Shown here one piece after another: positions 10,408 through 19,229 of a stretch of DNA of 64,000 nt. The stretch is from Glaciecola sp041380235. Its GTDB lineage: Bacteria > Pseudomonadota > Gammaproteobacteria > Enterobacterales > Alteromonadaceae. Position numbers and translations under genes: made by a program. The DNA is taken from positions 14,761-78,760 of the forward strand of contig NZ_JBGIYY010000022.1 of NCBI RefSeq assembly GCF_041380235.1, given 5' to 3'. Each line of letters opens with the position of its first letter. The first letter of the stretch is position 1. Under the pieces are notes generated by a model. It was not told the origin of the DNA and did no database searches. It saw only the letters and a program-made list of their open reading frames with translations.

Positions 10408-10452
10408 GATAAATGCCCTACCTTAAGGAAACCTTAAGGTAGGGCATTTATC
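10408..10452. terminator. Perfect 21-bp inverted repeat with 3-nt loop
   Basis: Arms 10408-10428 and 10432-10452 are exact reverse complements around an AAA loop. Outside the perfect stem, AAAAGAGATAAA on the left can partly pair with TTTATCTCTTTT on the right. The hairpin sits 34 bp before the TlpA start and between divergent genes, so it is not at an ordinary gene end. It could insulate the TlpA operon from upstream transcription, act in the 5' leader of that mRNA, or bind a regulator. Confidence 0.6.
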
Positions 10453-10485
10453 CTTGTTTATCTCTTTTAAAACAGATAAGCGTCA

Positions 10486-10941
10486 ATGAGAATTTTAATC
10501 TTTATTTTTACCTTATTTACAGCTCTTCCGAGCTTAGCCTCAGCACCTAACTTTCAAATTGATAGCGATACTGATTTGGCCGACTTAAAAGGTCAGGTGG
10601 TTTACATAGATTTTTGGGCCAGTTGGTGCAAACCATGCCGAGCATCCTTTCCATGGATGAACGAAATGCACCAGAAGTTTGCAGATAAAGGCCTAAAGAT
10701 TATTGCGATTAATCTTGATGAAGATTCCCAAAATGCAAAAGCGTTCTTGTCAAAACTGCCTGCTGAATTTGCAATCGTTTATGACCCCAAGGGCAATATT
10801 GCCAAACAGTACAACCTAGTGGGGATGCCAAGCAGTTATATCATCGACAAATCTGGTGAGCTGCGCATATCGCATCAAGGCTTTTTTACGACAAAAGTCG
10901 CTGCATATCAAAACGAAATCACCCAGCTATTGGCGGAATAA
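10486..10941 (+). CDS. TlpA/ResA-like periplasmic thioredoxin
   Basis: A 151-aa thioredoxin-fold protein with an N-terminal signal peptide (to about residue 19, LASA) and the active site WASWCKPC, followed by the cis-Pro loop GMPSSYIID. TlpA/ResA proteins reduce disulfides in the periplasm, often for cytochrome or metalloprotein maturation. It is the first gene of a tight + strand block with the DUF4266 lipoprotein, DUF3570 barrel and ApbE. Its likely client is the neighbouring lipoprotein with the C-terminal CGC (inference). Confidence 0.9.
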   Translation: MRILIFIFTLFTALPSLASAPNFQIDSDTDLADLKGQVVYIDFWASWCKPCRASFPWMNEMHQKFADKGLKIIAINLDEDSQNAKAFLSKLPAEFAIVYDPKGNIAKQYNLVGMPSSYIIDKSGELRISHQGFFTTKVAAYQNEITQLLAE

Positions 10942-10973
10942 CTGACACATTCAACTTCTCTGTAGGTACCATT

Positions 10974-11246
10974 ATGAATATAAAAAACAAGAAAACTAAC
11001 AGCCCCAAACTAAAAAAGCAGCTTTCTGGAAACCTTACAAAAATTGCTATCTGCTTTGCGCTTTTGCAACTAGGTGGATGCGCAAGCTTAGGTGTTGAAC
11101 CATGGGAGCGTGAATTGCTGGCCAGAGACGAAATGAGCTTAAATGCAGATGCGGTAGACATTGCCTTAGATGAACATATCTACTTTAGTAAAGAAGCCAC
11201 TAGTGGCGGTAGAGCCTTTGCCGGTGGAGGTTGTGGATGCAATTAA
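10974..11246 (+). CDS. DUF4266 lipoprotein with C-terminal CGC motif
   Basis: A 90-aa lipoprotein. The signal contains LLQLGGC with the lipidated cysteine near residue 36. The mature part begins with the family pattern VEPWERELLARDEM and ends in HIYFSKEATSGGRAFAGG followed by GCGCN. The Gly-rich tail with two closely spaced cysteines suggests a redox pair or metal/cofactor site that the adjacent TlpA could service. The function of DUF4266 is not known to me. It overlaps the next gene by 10 bp, and its last codons carry the GGAGG ribosome site of that gene, so translation is probably coupled. Confidence 0.85.
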   Translation: MNIKNKKTNSPKLKKQLSGNLTKIAICFALLQLGGCASLGVEPWERELLARDEMSLNADAVDIALDEHIYFSKEATSGGRAFAGGGCGCN

Positions 11247-12529
11247 AAAATCAAATGACAATCACCTCAGTATTGGCCGCTGCAACATGCGCCTTGCTAG
11301 GAACAACAGACGCAATCGGCCAAGAAAGCGAGCAAGCTTGGGAGTTTGATACCGCTATTTTATATTACGGTGAGACCGATCGCGTTAGTCTGCTGGAAGG
11401 CGTCGTCGCGGCATCAAAAGACTTTGGTGACGAGCATATATTCAGTGGCAAATTGGTATTTGACTCATTGACAGGAGCATCGGCATCAGGCGCTGTTGCG
11501 CAGCCAGGTTTGCAAACATACACAAGACCTTCAGGTAACGGTGAATATACGATTGAAGGCGGTGAACTGCCTTTGGATGATACCTTTAGAGATACGCGCG
11601 TGCAGTTAAATGGTCAATGGACACAGCCATTGTGGACAAATACACGAGGTAGCGCAGGCTTAAATGTGTCAAATGAATACGACTATTTATCTATTGGCGC
11701 AAACGGCTCTATAGCTAAGGATTTTGACCGAAAAAACAGGACGCTTTCATTGGGCCTGTCATATCAATATGACAGCATAGATCCAGTAGGGGGGGCTCCT
11801 GTGGCTTTCTCAAATATGTTATTGCGCTCAGATTTTGAAGGTGACGACGCCTTTGATACTGCTTTTCAAAATACCCGACAAAGCGACTCTCAAGACAAAA
11901 CCACCGTAGATGTGTTGATAGGACTGACGCAGACGATTAACAAACGCATGATCATGCAATTTAACTATGGATTTTCAGTCGCCGATGGCTATTTGAATGA
12001 TCCTTACAAAATGCTCAGCTCGGTAAATGGCGAAGGTATTACACAGTCATTATTGTTTGAAAGTAGGCCAGATAAGCGCACCAAACATAATTTTTATTGG
12101 CAAACTAAATATGCGATGGATAACGGTATGATTGATGTGTCATATCGCTTCGCTACGGATGACTGGGAAATAGACTCTCACACTATCGATAGCCGATTAC
12201 GGTTTAATTTTTCAGATACGTCTTATGTTCAGCCTTACTTTCGTTATTATCAGCAAGAAGCAGCCGAGTTTTATCGACCTTTCTTAAACGATGGTGATGC
12301 ATTGCCGATGTTTGCTAGCGCTGATTATCGCTTAGGTGAGATGAGCACGGTTACTTTGGGTCTGAAGTACGGCCAAAGATTATCCAATGGGCATGAATGG
12401 GGTGTGCGCGTGGCATATTATCAACAGACGCCTAAAAATGCAGGGTTTGATGAACCCGGCGTATTACAGGGCTTAGATTTATATCCTTCTGTTAAGGCAG
12501 TTATTGCGCAATTGAGCTATTCTTTTTAG
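11237..12529 (+). CDS. DUF3570 outer-membrane barrel-like protein with an ApbE flavinylation motif
   Basis: About 430 aa with a signal peptide ending near IGQ-E. A long stretch of alternating beta strands ends in YSF, as expected for an outer-membrane barrel. ATG at 11237 is chosen because GGAGG (11226-11230) is 6 nt upstream; a TTG at 11231 is the only earlier start. Bases 11462-11482 encode DSLTGAS, which fits the Dxx(S/T)GA(S/T) signature in which ApbE links FMN to the Thr (codon 11471-11473). An apbE gene follows 34 bp downstream. DUF3570 has no established function. Together with TlpA and DUF4266 this suggests an outer-membrane flavoprotein involved in electron transfer (inference). Confidence 0.85.
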   Translation: MQLKNQMTITSVLAAATCALLGTTDAIGQESEQAWEFDTAILYYGETDRVSLLEGVVAASKDFGDEHIFSGKLVFDSLTGASASGAVAQPGLQTYTRPSGNGEYTIEGGELPLDDTFRDTRVQLNGQWTQPLWTNTRGSAGLNVSNEYDYLSIGANGSIAKDFDRKNRTLSLGLSYQYDSIDPVGGAPVAFSNMLLRSDFEGDDAFDTAFQNTRQSDSQDKTTVDVLIGLTQTINKRMIMQFNYGFSVADGYLNDPYKMLSSVNGEGITQSLLFESRPDKRTKHNFYWQTKYAMDNGMIDVSYRFATDDWEIDSHTIDSRLRFNFSDTSYVQPYFRYYQQEAAEFYRPFLNDGDALPMFASADYRLGEMSTVTLGLKYGQRLSNGHEWGVRVAYYQQTPKNAGFDEPGVLQGLDLYPSVKAVIAQLSYSF

Positions 12530-12563
12530 TAAGTGAATAACTCGGTTTAAGCTTGTCAAAACG

Positions 12564-13457
12564 ATGATAGAAACTAAACCTACCTTGAATTTTGAAGACG
12601 GCCATTTGTGTGGCCGTTTTTCTGCGATGGCAAGCCCCTGTGAAATTTTGTTTGATAGCACCGATAAAACGCGGATAGAACCTTATTTTCTGAAAGCGAT
12701 TGCTGAAACTAAACGAATTGAAGCTAAGTACAGTCGGTACATCAGAGGCAATTTGCTGCATCGCATTAACCATAGCTTGGGTAAGCCCGTCCTTATTGAT
12801 GATGAAACGTATCAATTGCTCAGTTTTGCTAACACCTGCTATGACATAAGCCATGGCATGTTTGACATTACATCAGGGATTTTACGGCAGATGTGGCGTT
12901 TTGACGGTTCTGATAATGTGCCTAGTGTGAAGGCGGTCGGTAAGTTACTCCCCTATATTGGGTGGCAGCGGGTTATTTATTCTGAATCACAGATTATCCT
13001 GCCCAGTGGATTTGAGCTCGATTTAGGTGGAATTGGCAAAGAATACGCAGTGAACAAAACCGCACAGCTTTTGAACGAAAGCTTATCTGACATATCGGTC
13101 CTGGTAAATTTTGGGGGCGATATTCAGGTGACACGCCCGCGGCAAGATGCCCCCTTTTGGCGCATTGGAATAGACAATCCAACTAAGCAAAATGGTACTG
13201 CGGTTGTTAATATTGCAAAAGGCGGCCTCGCTACGTCGGGCGACGCAAACCGATATTTAAAAAAAGGCACAAAGCGATATTCTCATATTCTTAATCCAGT
13301 TACGGGTTTCCCTATTGAAAATGCGGCTAGATCAATTACTGTAGCTAGTGAACAGTGTATTCAGGCTGGGCTTTTGGCTACCTTAGCTATTTTGCAAGGC
13401 GATAAGGCAGAAGCTTTTTTGAAGCAACAAGGGCTTACTTATTGGTGCTATAGATAG
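12564..13457 (+). CDS. apbE: FAD:protein FMN transferase (ApbE)
   Basis: A 297-aa ApbE-family enzyme that moves FMN from FAD onto a Thr/Ser of a target protein. Visible motifs are MFDITSG, ELDLGGIGKEYAVN, VNFGGDI, GGLATSGDANRY and YSHILNPVTGFPI. These include the Mg2+ and FAD-binding residues. Unlike many ApbEs serving Rnf/Nqr, no signal peptide or lipobox is visible, and an in-frame stop just upstream excludes an extension. It is the last gene of the TlpA block. The obvious target is the DUF3570 protein, but the missing export signal on the enzyme versus the exported target is a real discrepancy. Confidence 0.92.
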   Translation: MIETKPTLNFEDGHLCGRFSAMASPCEILFDSTDKTRIEPYFLKAIAETKRIEAKYSRYIRGNLLHRINHSLGKPVLIDDETYQLLSFANTCYDISHGMFDITSGILRQMWRFDGSDNVPSVKAVGKLLPYIGWQRVIYSESQIILPSGFELDLGGIGKEYAVNKTAQLLNESLSDISVLVNFGGDIQVTRPRQDAPFWRIGIDNPTKQNGTAVVNIAKGGLATSGDANRYLKKGTKRYSHILNPVTGFPIENAARSITVASEQCIQAGLLATLAILQGDKAEAFLKQQGLTYWCYR

Positions 13458-13540
13458 CGCATAAACACTTAATGAAGGCTGTAACTGTCTACTGGTGCTG
13501 TTTATGGGTTGCGCTCATCAGTCTCGTATAAAAATTTGAA

Positions 13541-14188
13541 ATGAATACTCCAGAGAAAAAAATAAACTCCCAAGGATACGTTATGCTAAACGATTATTTC
13601 GCAACAAAAGCCAAAGAATACGAAAAGAATTCAACGCGAGTAACAAATGTTGCCAATATTTCCCAAGCGATTAGAAAAAGAATTACGTTTTCTACAGGCA
13701 TGAAAATAATGGACTTTGGCTCAGGTACCGGACTGCTTCTAAAACAAATTGCACCTTTGGTAAAAGAGATCACGGCAATTGATGTATCCGAATCGATGAT
13801 GAACCAGCTTGTTTTGCAGCAAGATACAATTGAATGTGAACTCAGGCCACTAATATTAGACTTGCAACATCAAGATCTAGACACTCAATTTGATGGAATA
13901 ATTTCCTCTATGACGATGCATCACATTGAAGATGTGCCATTACTATTTAAACGTCTTTTTGACTTACTTGTGCCAGGCGGTTTCATCGCCATCGCAGATA
14001 TCGATACAGAAGACGGCAGTTTTCACGAGCAAGATACGGGTGTACATCATCATGGCTTTGAGCGAGATTGGATTATGCAGGAGGTTAGCAATGCTGGCTT
14101 TTCCGATATAAGAATTGAAACGGCAAGCGAAATCGATAAACCACAGGGTTTGTATTCGGTGTTTTTGCTTACCGGCTTTCGCGAATAG
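13541..14188 (+). CDS. Class I SAM-dependent methyltransferase
   Basis: A 215-aa Rossmann methyltransferase. Motif I is MDFGSGTGLLLKQI, followed by the acidic AIDVSESMM and the post-motif segment GIISSMTMHHIEDV, typical of Methyltransf_11/25. ATG 13541 gives an N-terminal extension; ATG 13583 (MLNDYFATKAKEYEKN) starts at the family-conserved part and is an alternative. The substrate cannot be told. It follows apbE by 83 bp on the same strand and might be cotranscribed. Confidence 0.85.
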   Translation: MNTPEKKINSQGYVMLNDYFATKAKEYEKNSTRVTNVANISQAIRKRITFSTGMKIMDFGSGTGLLLKQIAPLVKEITAIDVSESMMNQLVLQQDTIECELRPLILDLQHQDLDTQFDGIISSMTMHHIEDVPLLFKRLFDLLVPGGFIAIADIDTEDGSFHEQDTGVHHHGFERDWIMQEVSNAGFSDIRIETASEIDKPQGLYSVFLLTGFRE

Positions 14189-14238
14189 TACGTTTTACTC
14201 AACTGTTAAATAGCGGCACTAAACCAAGAATAGCTCAT

Positions 14239-14763
14239 TCAGGCATTGATAGAGTAGACTACTAAGGTCGAGTCTGTGGGAGCTATTTTTGAGGTCATGC
14301 CTAAGTGCTTAGCGAGCTGCAGCATTCTATAATTACTGCTCAATTCAATCGCATTTAGACGCTTTATATTATTTTGCTTAGCGTGCGCCCTTATTTTATC
14401 TATTAATAGAGACGCAATCTCCTCAAAAGGGTAATTGTCGGCTACAGTCACCGCCATTTCTCTTTCAGAAGGAGTTTTATCTAATGCATATCGGCATACA
14501 CCAATCTCTTTTTCAGCACCGTCAACATTTATAGTAGCAACAAATGCCATGGTATTCACACCGTCCACTTCACAAAGTTTTTTTAACATGTAGGGTGATA
14601 GATCTTTAATACCTTCAAAAAATCGTTCGTACTTAGTTTGCATCGATAAATCATGCACAAATGCCGCTTCTATATCTTTGTCGTCTGGTGTTATCGGGCG
14701 AATAGTGATCGCTAAATTTCCTAACTGCACCAAGGTATGGTCTTTATTTATTACTTCACTCAT
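14239..14763 (-). CDS. GNAT family N-acetyltransferase
   Basis: About 174 aa with a GNAT layout: an N-terminal ITIRPITPDDKD segment, central beta strands EKEIGVCRYAL and REMAVTVADNY, the helix LLIDKIRAHAKQNNIKRLNAI, and a C-terminal LAKHLGMTS. It resembles the acetyltransferase domain of acyl-CoA-regulated protein acetylases. ATG 14763 is preferred because AGTGAG lies 7 nt upstream; a GTG at 14775 is possible. It stands at the edge of the oxygen-sensing and stress block, next to a kinase and near a universal stress protein, which may be its target (inference). Confidence 0.75.
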   Translation of the reverse strand: MSEVINKDHTLVQLGNLAITIRPITPDDKDIEAAFVHDLSMQTKYERFFEGIKDLSPYMLKKLCEVDGVNTMAFVATINVDGAEKEIGVCRYALDKTPSEREMAVTVADNYPFEEIASLLIDKIRAHAKQNNIKRLNAIELSSNYRMLQLAKHLGMTSKIAPTDSTLVVYSINA

Positions 14764-14998
14764 CGTCGTTCTCACTTTGTTAATGCTTAAATTTCAATCG
14801 ACTAATTATTTGTCAGCCATGTACTGAAAATTTGTTCTGCAGTTATAGTATGAGCATAGAGCATTCTAAACAATTAGGGCTTACCCAAGCAAAATGTGGT
14901 TGGTACGTAGTTAAGATTGCATCGGTATTTCATTCACCTTTAAGCAGTTTCGGATTTATCGAAAAAATGATGTAGGATAAGCACCTGCATGGAGTAAC

Positions 14999-17470
14999 AT
15001 GCGTCTTGTGAAAATCACATGGCATCGAACCAGATTAGACAACTTTGAGTCTCTATTAAACATGACTACCACTAAAGCAACTGCGCTAATTCAATTTTTA
15101 CGGCGGCACACTATTTTATGGTATTCGCTTATCATAGGTGCTTTTGCTGCGGCTTTAATTACCATAACATTGACCTCCATAGAGGCGCAGGGCAATGCTC
15201 ATATCAATCGTTTAACCCAAAACTCAGCAAATGGTATTGCGCTATTAATTGAAGATGATTTAAAAAAGCGCATGAGTACGCTCTCTGAATTTACCAAATT
15301 ACCGCAATTGACGACCAATATGAGCGATGAAGAATGGCAGTCTATTAGTAAGGCGCTGTATGACGCGCAGCGTGGTTATCAAGCTTTAGGCTGGGTCGAC
15401 AACAAATATCATGTTCTCAGAGTGACGCCAGTTACCGGCAACGAAATTGTTCAAAACTTCAATTTGGCGCTTAATCCTGAGGCACTTTCTGGCGCAATGA
15501 AAGCACAACAAACAAAGGGTGTTGCAGTTACTACACCGCTTAATTCTATCCATGGCGGCGCGGGTGTCGGTATCTATGTGCCGGTATTTAATCAATCAAC
15601 TGGTGACTTAAAACTAGAAGGGTTTATTAGCGGCCTGTTGCTTTTTGAATCTTATGTGAATGGTATTTTGCCATCGTATTTATTGAGTGACCACCAAATT
15701 ACATTGTTTATCAATGACCAAGAAATCTATTCAGATACGCCTAGCTCAGCAATTAGTAATGATGATTGGAGCCGGCAAGCATCATTTCAATTGGAGGGAC
15801 AAATCTGGCAAGTTAGTATGCAGCCCAATCCAGAATTTTTAGAACAATCCCACTATAGAATGATGGCTATTTTAATGGTGCTCGGCGCTCTATTAAGCAC
15901 GTTTATTACGATTGCTGTTTACACCGCACTTTCGGCAAGAAACAAAGCCAATGTGATTAAAGATGACCGCAACAAAGTCGAGCATTTGTTAAAAAACCTC
16001 CCTGGTATGGCTTACCAATCATTCGATACAGCCGATTGGCCTAGTATATTAGTTAGTGAGGGGTGTGAAGCGCTAACCGGGTACACCAAGCAAGAATTTG
16101 AAGTGCATAGCGTGTTGTGGGGAAAGATAATTCATCCGGACGATTATGACAGGGTCCATAAAACTGTGCATCAAGCGGTTTTTCAGAAGATACCCTACGA
16201 GTTGGAGTATCGAATAATAGCTAAAGACAAGCAGACACATTTAGTTTGGGAAAGAGGAGAAGCGGTTGTCTCACTGCTAAACGAAAAGCTCATTCTTGAG
16301 GGCTTTGTAACTGATGTGACCAATATAAAAGCGGCTGAAATAGAAGTGAAGCGAAGCCACGCATTTTCAGATGCTATTGTCGAGTCGGTTATTGAGGGGG
16401 TCATCACCATTGACCAAACGGGCAAAATTAAAAGCTTTAATAGTGCAGCCGAGCAATTGTTTGGCTACAGCGCCGCTGAAGTGAAAAATCAAAGCGTGAA
16501 CATATTAATGCCAAGTAATGATGGACATGACTCTGAACATGACCACGATCGATATGTCGCGACATATATAAAAACAGGTGCCGCGCATATCATCGGCACC
16601 GGACGAGAATTAGAGGCAAAGCGCAAGGATGGTAGCGTTTTTCCTATTCACATATCAGTAAATGAAATACTGCATCAAGATGGCAGAATGTTTGTTGGTT
16701 TGATTCGCGACATCACCGCCCAACGCTTGAGCCAAGATCAAAGCCGCAAGCATATTGAACAAATGGCGCATGCAGATAGACTCAACTCTCTTGGTGAAAT
16801 GGCGGCAGGCATCGCCCATGAGGTTAATCAGCCGCTGACGGCCATTTCGTTGTTCTCGCAATCGGGCAAAAGTTTTTGCAATAGCGGTAAATTTGAAAAA
16901 CTGCCCGACATTTTCGAAAAACTAAGCCTACATGCTCGACGTGCTGGTGCTGTACTCGAACGCATGCAAACGATGACAAGACAAGGAGATAGAAATAAAG
17001 AGCACATAGAGTGCCGCGCAATCATAAGTGAAGTGATTAAACTTGCAGAATCTGAAGCACGTGTTCGAGATATCATAATTAAAGCAAGCTTTTGTAAATC
17101 GAATGCAAAGGTATATGTGGATCGCGTACAGATACAGCAAGTGCTGCTGAATTTGTTACGTAACGGAATGGAAGCGATGCAATCGATTGATTTGTCTCAT
17201 GGCAATTTGATCACAGTCACTTGCAAGCAGACCGATGATAATCAAGTTGTAATTTCGGTAATCGACACCGGCTGTGGACTCGACAGCAGCATGAATGAGA
17301 AGTTGTTCACCGCGTTTTCTTCAACCAAACAGCAGGGGATGGGTATAGGGCTGTCTATTTCTAAAAGCATTATTGAGGACCATGGTGGGTCTATTCACTA
17401 CGCAAAACATCCACCTGCAGGCTCTGTTTTTAGCTTCAAACTACCCCTAGTTTTAGAGCAGTCGGTCTAA
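14999..17470 (+). CDS. FixL-type haem-PAS oxygen-sensing histidine kinase with CHASE domain
   Basis: An 823-aa membrane kinase. A membrane helix at about 38-60 is followed by an extracytoplasmic CHASE domain (about 75-270), a second helix (about 290-315), a PAS (about 325-440), a second PAS (about 455-580), HisKA with phospho-His607 (GIAHEVNQPLTAI) and HATPase (DTGCGLD, GMGIGLSISKSI). The second PAS closely follows the haem domain of rhizobial FixL. His516 matches the haem ligand His200, His530 matches His214 and Arg536 matches Arg220; the Arg206 position is Thr522. It should therefore bind haem and sense O2. No response regulator is adjacent; the FixJ-like gene at 52.9 kb is the likely partner. 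ATG 15062 is an alternative start. Confidence 0.85.
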   Translation: MRLVKITWHRTRLDNFESLLNMTTTKATALIQFLRRHTILWYSLIIGAFAAALITITLTSIEAQGNAHINRLTQNSANGIALLIEDDLKKRMSTLSEFTKLPQLTTNMSDEEWQSISKALYDAQRGYQALGWVDNKYHVLRVTPVTGNEIVQNFNLALNPEALSGAMKAQQTKGVAVTTPLNSIHGGAGVGIYVPVFNQSTGDLKLEGFISGLLLFESYVNGILPSYLLSDHQITLFINDQEIYSDTPSSAISNDDWSRQASFQLEGQIWQVSMQPNPEFLEQSHYRMMAILMVLGALLSTFITIAVYTALSARNKANVIKDDRNKVEHLLKNLPGMAYQSFDTADWPSILVSEGCEALTGYTKQEFEVHSVLWGKIIHPDDYDRVHKTVHQAVFQKIPYELEYRIIAKDKQTHLVWERGEAVVSLLNEKLILEGFVTDVTNIKAAEIEVKRSHAFSDAIVESVIEGVITIDQTGKIKSFNSAAEQLFGYSAAEVKNQSVNILMPSNDGHDSEHDHDRYVATYIKTGAAHIIGTGRELEAKRKDGSVFPIHISVNEILHQDGRMFVGLIRDITAQRLSQDQSRKHIEQMAHADRLNSLGEMAAGIAHEVNQPLTAISLFSQSGKSFCNSGKFEKLPDIFEKLSLHARRAGAVLERMQTMTRQGDRNKEHIECRAIISEVIKLAESEARVRDIIIKASFCKSNAKVYVDRVQIQQVLLNLLRNGMEAMQSIDLSHGNLITVTCKQTDDNQVVISVIDTGCGLDSSMNEKLFTAFSSTKQQGMGIGLSISKSIIEDHGGSIHYAKHPPAGSVFSFKLPLVLEQSV

Positions 17471-17755
17471 TAGCTGCTGAAGTTGTGCATTTTTTTGTTC
17501 TAGCATGTTGTTTTTTCTTATGAGTGAAATAACCATACTAGTGGCTACCCAGTCTATGTGTAGCTCTCGATTAATTTTAAGCGCTTTTTTTATCCAATAA
17601 GCAGAATCTAAATCGAATGTCCACTCGTCATACTGCTCAGCATCTAATGGTTTGGCGATACCGTATTCAATAATTTCAACAATCGTTTCATGGCTTATAC
17701 CTTGATTATGGCAAAGCTCTTTTGAGGTCACTGTATACGAGATATTGTTTGTCAC
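17453..17755 (-). CDS. cbpM: Chaperone modulatory protein CbpM
   Basis: A small MerR-like helical protein of about 100 aa (SKELCHNQGISHETIVEIIE, then a C-terminal coiled helix with QKNAQLQQLLDRLL). CbpM binds the J-domain of CbpA and inhibits its co-chaperone and DNA-binding activity. GTG at 17755 is chosen because GGAG lies 6 nt upstream and it overlaps the cbpA stop as GTGA. A TTG at 17767 is the alternative. Its 3' end overlaps the convergent kinase gene by 18 bp. Confidence 0.85.
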   Translation of the reverse strand: MTNNISYTVTSKELCHNQGISHETIVEIIEYGIAKPLDAEQYDEWTFDLDSAYWIKKALKINRELHIDWVATSMVISLIRKNNMLEQKNAQLQQLLDRLL

Positions 17756-18702
17756 ATTTCGCTCCAATCTTTTCTTGGATTATAAGATTCGGCCTTTGAT
17801 AACTGCTCCCAAAGGGTTTTCGATTCTTCACTGGTAGTTGGCGGGATGTCAATATTTAGAATGGCGAACATGTCGCCTTGGCTTAATTTATCTTTTAATC
17901 CTTTGCCTTTTATTCGAAGCTTCTGACCACTGCGGCTATTGGGCGGAATGTTTAACTGAATTTTTCCATAAAGCGTAGGCACTGAGAGTTTTGTACCAAG
18001 CGCCGCCTCCCATGGCATAAGCGGAACCGTCAACAGTATATTACTGCCCTGCACATCGAAAAAAGGGTGCGGCACTAAGCGAATATGCAGGTACAAGTCA
18101 CCGTTTAGTTGGTCGCCACTGCCTGGCGATCCTTGGCCCTTGAGTCGTATTCGCTCACCGTCTTTTGTACCTTGCGGGATCTTAACTTTTAGTGATTTTT
18201 TAATTTGCTGTACTTGGCCAGAACTCAACACAGGCATTATAAATTCGATATTTTTGCTGATGCCTGCTGCTGAATCTTCTAAAAAGAGCGGCACCTCCAT
18301 TTCGATATCTTGGCCTTTGAACAAATCGCTGTCATTACCATATGCGCTTCGAGAGCGGCTGCGGCCGCCACTGCCACCAAATGCTTGGTTAAAAAAGTCA
18401 GAAAAATCAGCTTCAGAATATTGATTAGCATCGGCATGCGATTGAGATGTCCAGTCGGATGAAGCGCCAAATGGATCTGCTTTACCGCCATTTTTTTTGA
18501 TATTGTCGTACTCAGCGCGTTTTGCGTCATCCTTTAATATTTCATATGCTTCAGCGACTTCTTTAAACTGTTCTTCAGCGTTATCTTGGGCGCTGACGTC
18601 AGGGTGAAATTTAAGCGCTAGCTTTCGATATGCCTTTTTAATTTCTTTAATGTCGGCATTGTCTTTAACACCTAATATCTTGTAATAGTCTTTAAATTTC
18701 AT
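17752..18702 (-). CDS. cbpA: Curved DNA-binding protein CbpA (DnaJ homologue)
   Basis: A 316-aa J-domain protein. KDYYKILGVKDNADIKEIKKAY begins the J-domain and HPD is present in LKFHPDVS. A Gly/Ser-rich linker and two DnaJ-type C-terminal beta domains follow (about 115-310), with no zinc-finger CxxCxGxG repeats, as in CbpA. ATG at 18702 is chosen because AAAGG lies just upstream and the J-domain starts immediately; a longer frame to 18744 has no support. CbpA is a DnaK co-chaperone and nucleoid protein of starved cells and forms an operon with cbpM, placing it with the stress functions around it. Confidence 0.92.
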   Translation of the reverse strand: MKFKDYYKILGVKDNADIKEIKKAYRKLALKFHPDVSAQDNAEEQFKEVAEAYEILKDDAKRAEYDNIKKNGGKADPFGASSDWTSQSHADANQYSEADFSDFFNQAFGGSGGRSRSRSAYGNDSDLFKGQDIEMEVPLFLEDSAAGISKNIEFIMPVLSSGQVQQIKKSLKVKIPQGTKDGERIRLKGQGSPGSGDQLNGDLYLHIRLVPHPFFDVQGSNILLTVPLMPWEAALGTKLSVPTLYGKIQLNIPPNSRSGQKLRIKGKGLKDKLSQGDMFAILNIDIPPTTSEESKTLWEQLSKAESYNPRKDWSEM

Positions 18703-18791
18703 GCTTGCCTTTAAACAGAAAGTTGAAGTTGTATCAATATGCAAAGGCCTTTGTGCATGCCCAATAGTGCATTATTCCTTGATTCAAGGGC

Positions 18792-19229
18792 TTATTTATC
18801 ATGCATTCTAACGGCTAACACATCTTGCTTAACGCCATGCAGCACGGCAGTTGCTGTTGAGCCCAAAAGTAATTTAATACCACTGCGACCGTGTGTGCCA
18901 ATGACAATCAGATCGGCATGATGTTGATTAGCAATAGTTTGGATCTCGTCTGCAGGCACGCCACATTTTACATAAACCTTTTTGCTATTTATCCCGTGCT
19001 TCTTAGCGATTTCTTTTAGCTTTTTAGTGGCGCTTTTTACGATAGAAGCATCGTCTATATAGCTTTCAGCCATGCCATATAAGTATGGTTGAACGTAATA
19101 TGACGATAAGGTGATGGTAACTAAACTGACGTCATCTGGTGATGTGGCTATATCAAGCGCTTTTTGAATGATATTTTCATATTCTGCGTGAATGTCGATA
19201 GCGACAAAAATCTTTTTATAGTTGCTCAT
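18792..19229 (-). CDS. Universal stress protein (UspA family)
   Basis: A 145-aa single-domain Usp. The ATP-binding signature G-2x-G-9x-G-S/T is intact in GTHGRSGIKLLLGSTATAVL, and the N-terminal KKIFVAIDIHAEYE strand carries the usual acidic residue. It therefore belongs to the ATP-binding class. In several bacteria such proteins are induced by FNR-type regulators under oxygen limitation, which fits its place between cbpAM and a cytochrome/FixK block. ATG 19229 follows an AGG-containing leader. Confidence 0.9.
   Translation of the reverse strand: MSNYKKIFVAIDIHAEYENIIQKALDIATSPDDVSLVTITLSSYYVQPYLYGMAESYIDDASIVKSATKKLKEIAKKHGINSKKVYVKCGVPADEIQTIANQHHADLIVIGTHGRSGIKLLLGSTATAVLHGVKQDVLAVRMHDK

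Noticed and set aside
18703..18745. FNR-type box TTGAA-N5-ATCAA upstream of cbpA
   Set aside because: The spacer is 5 nt instead of 4 and the first half-site is imperfect, so it was not counted with the other boxes.
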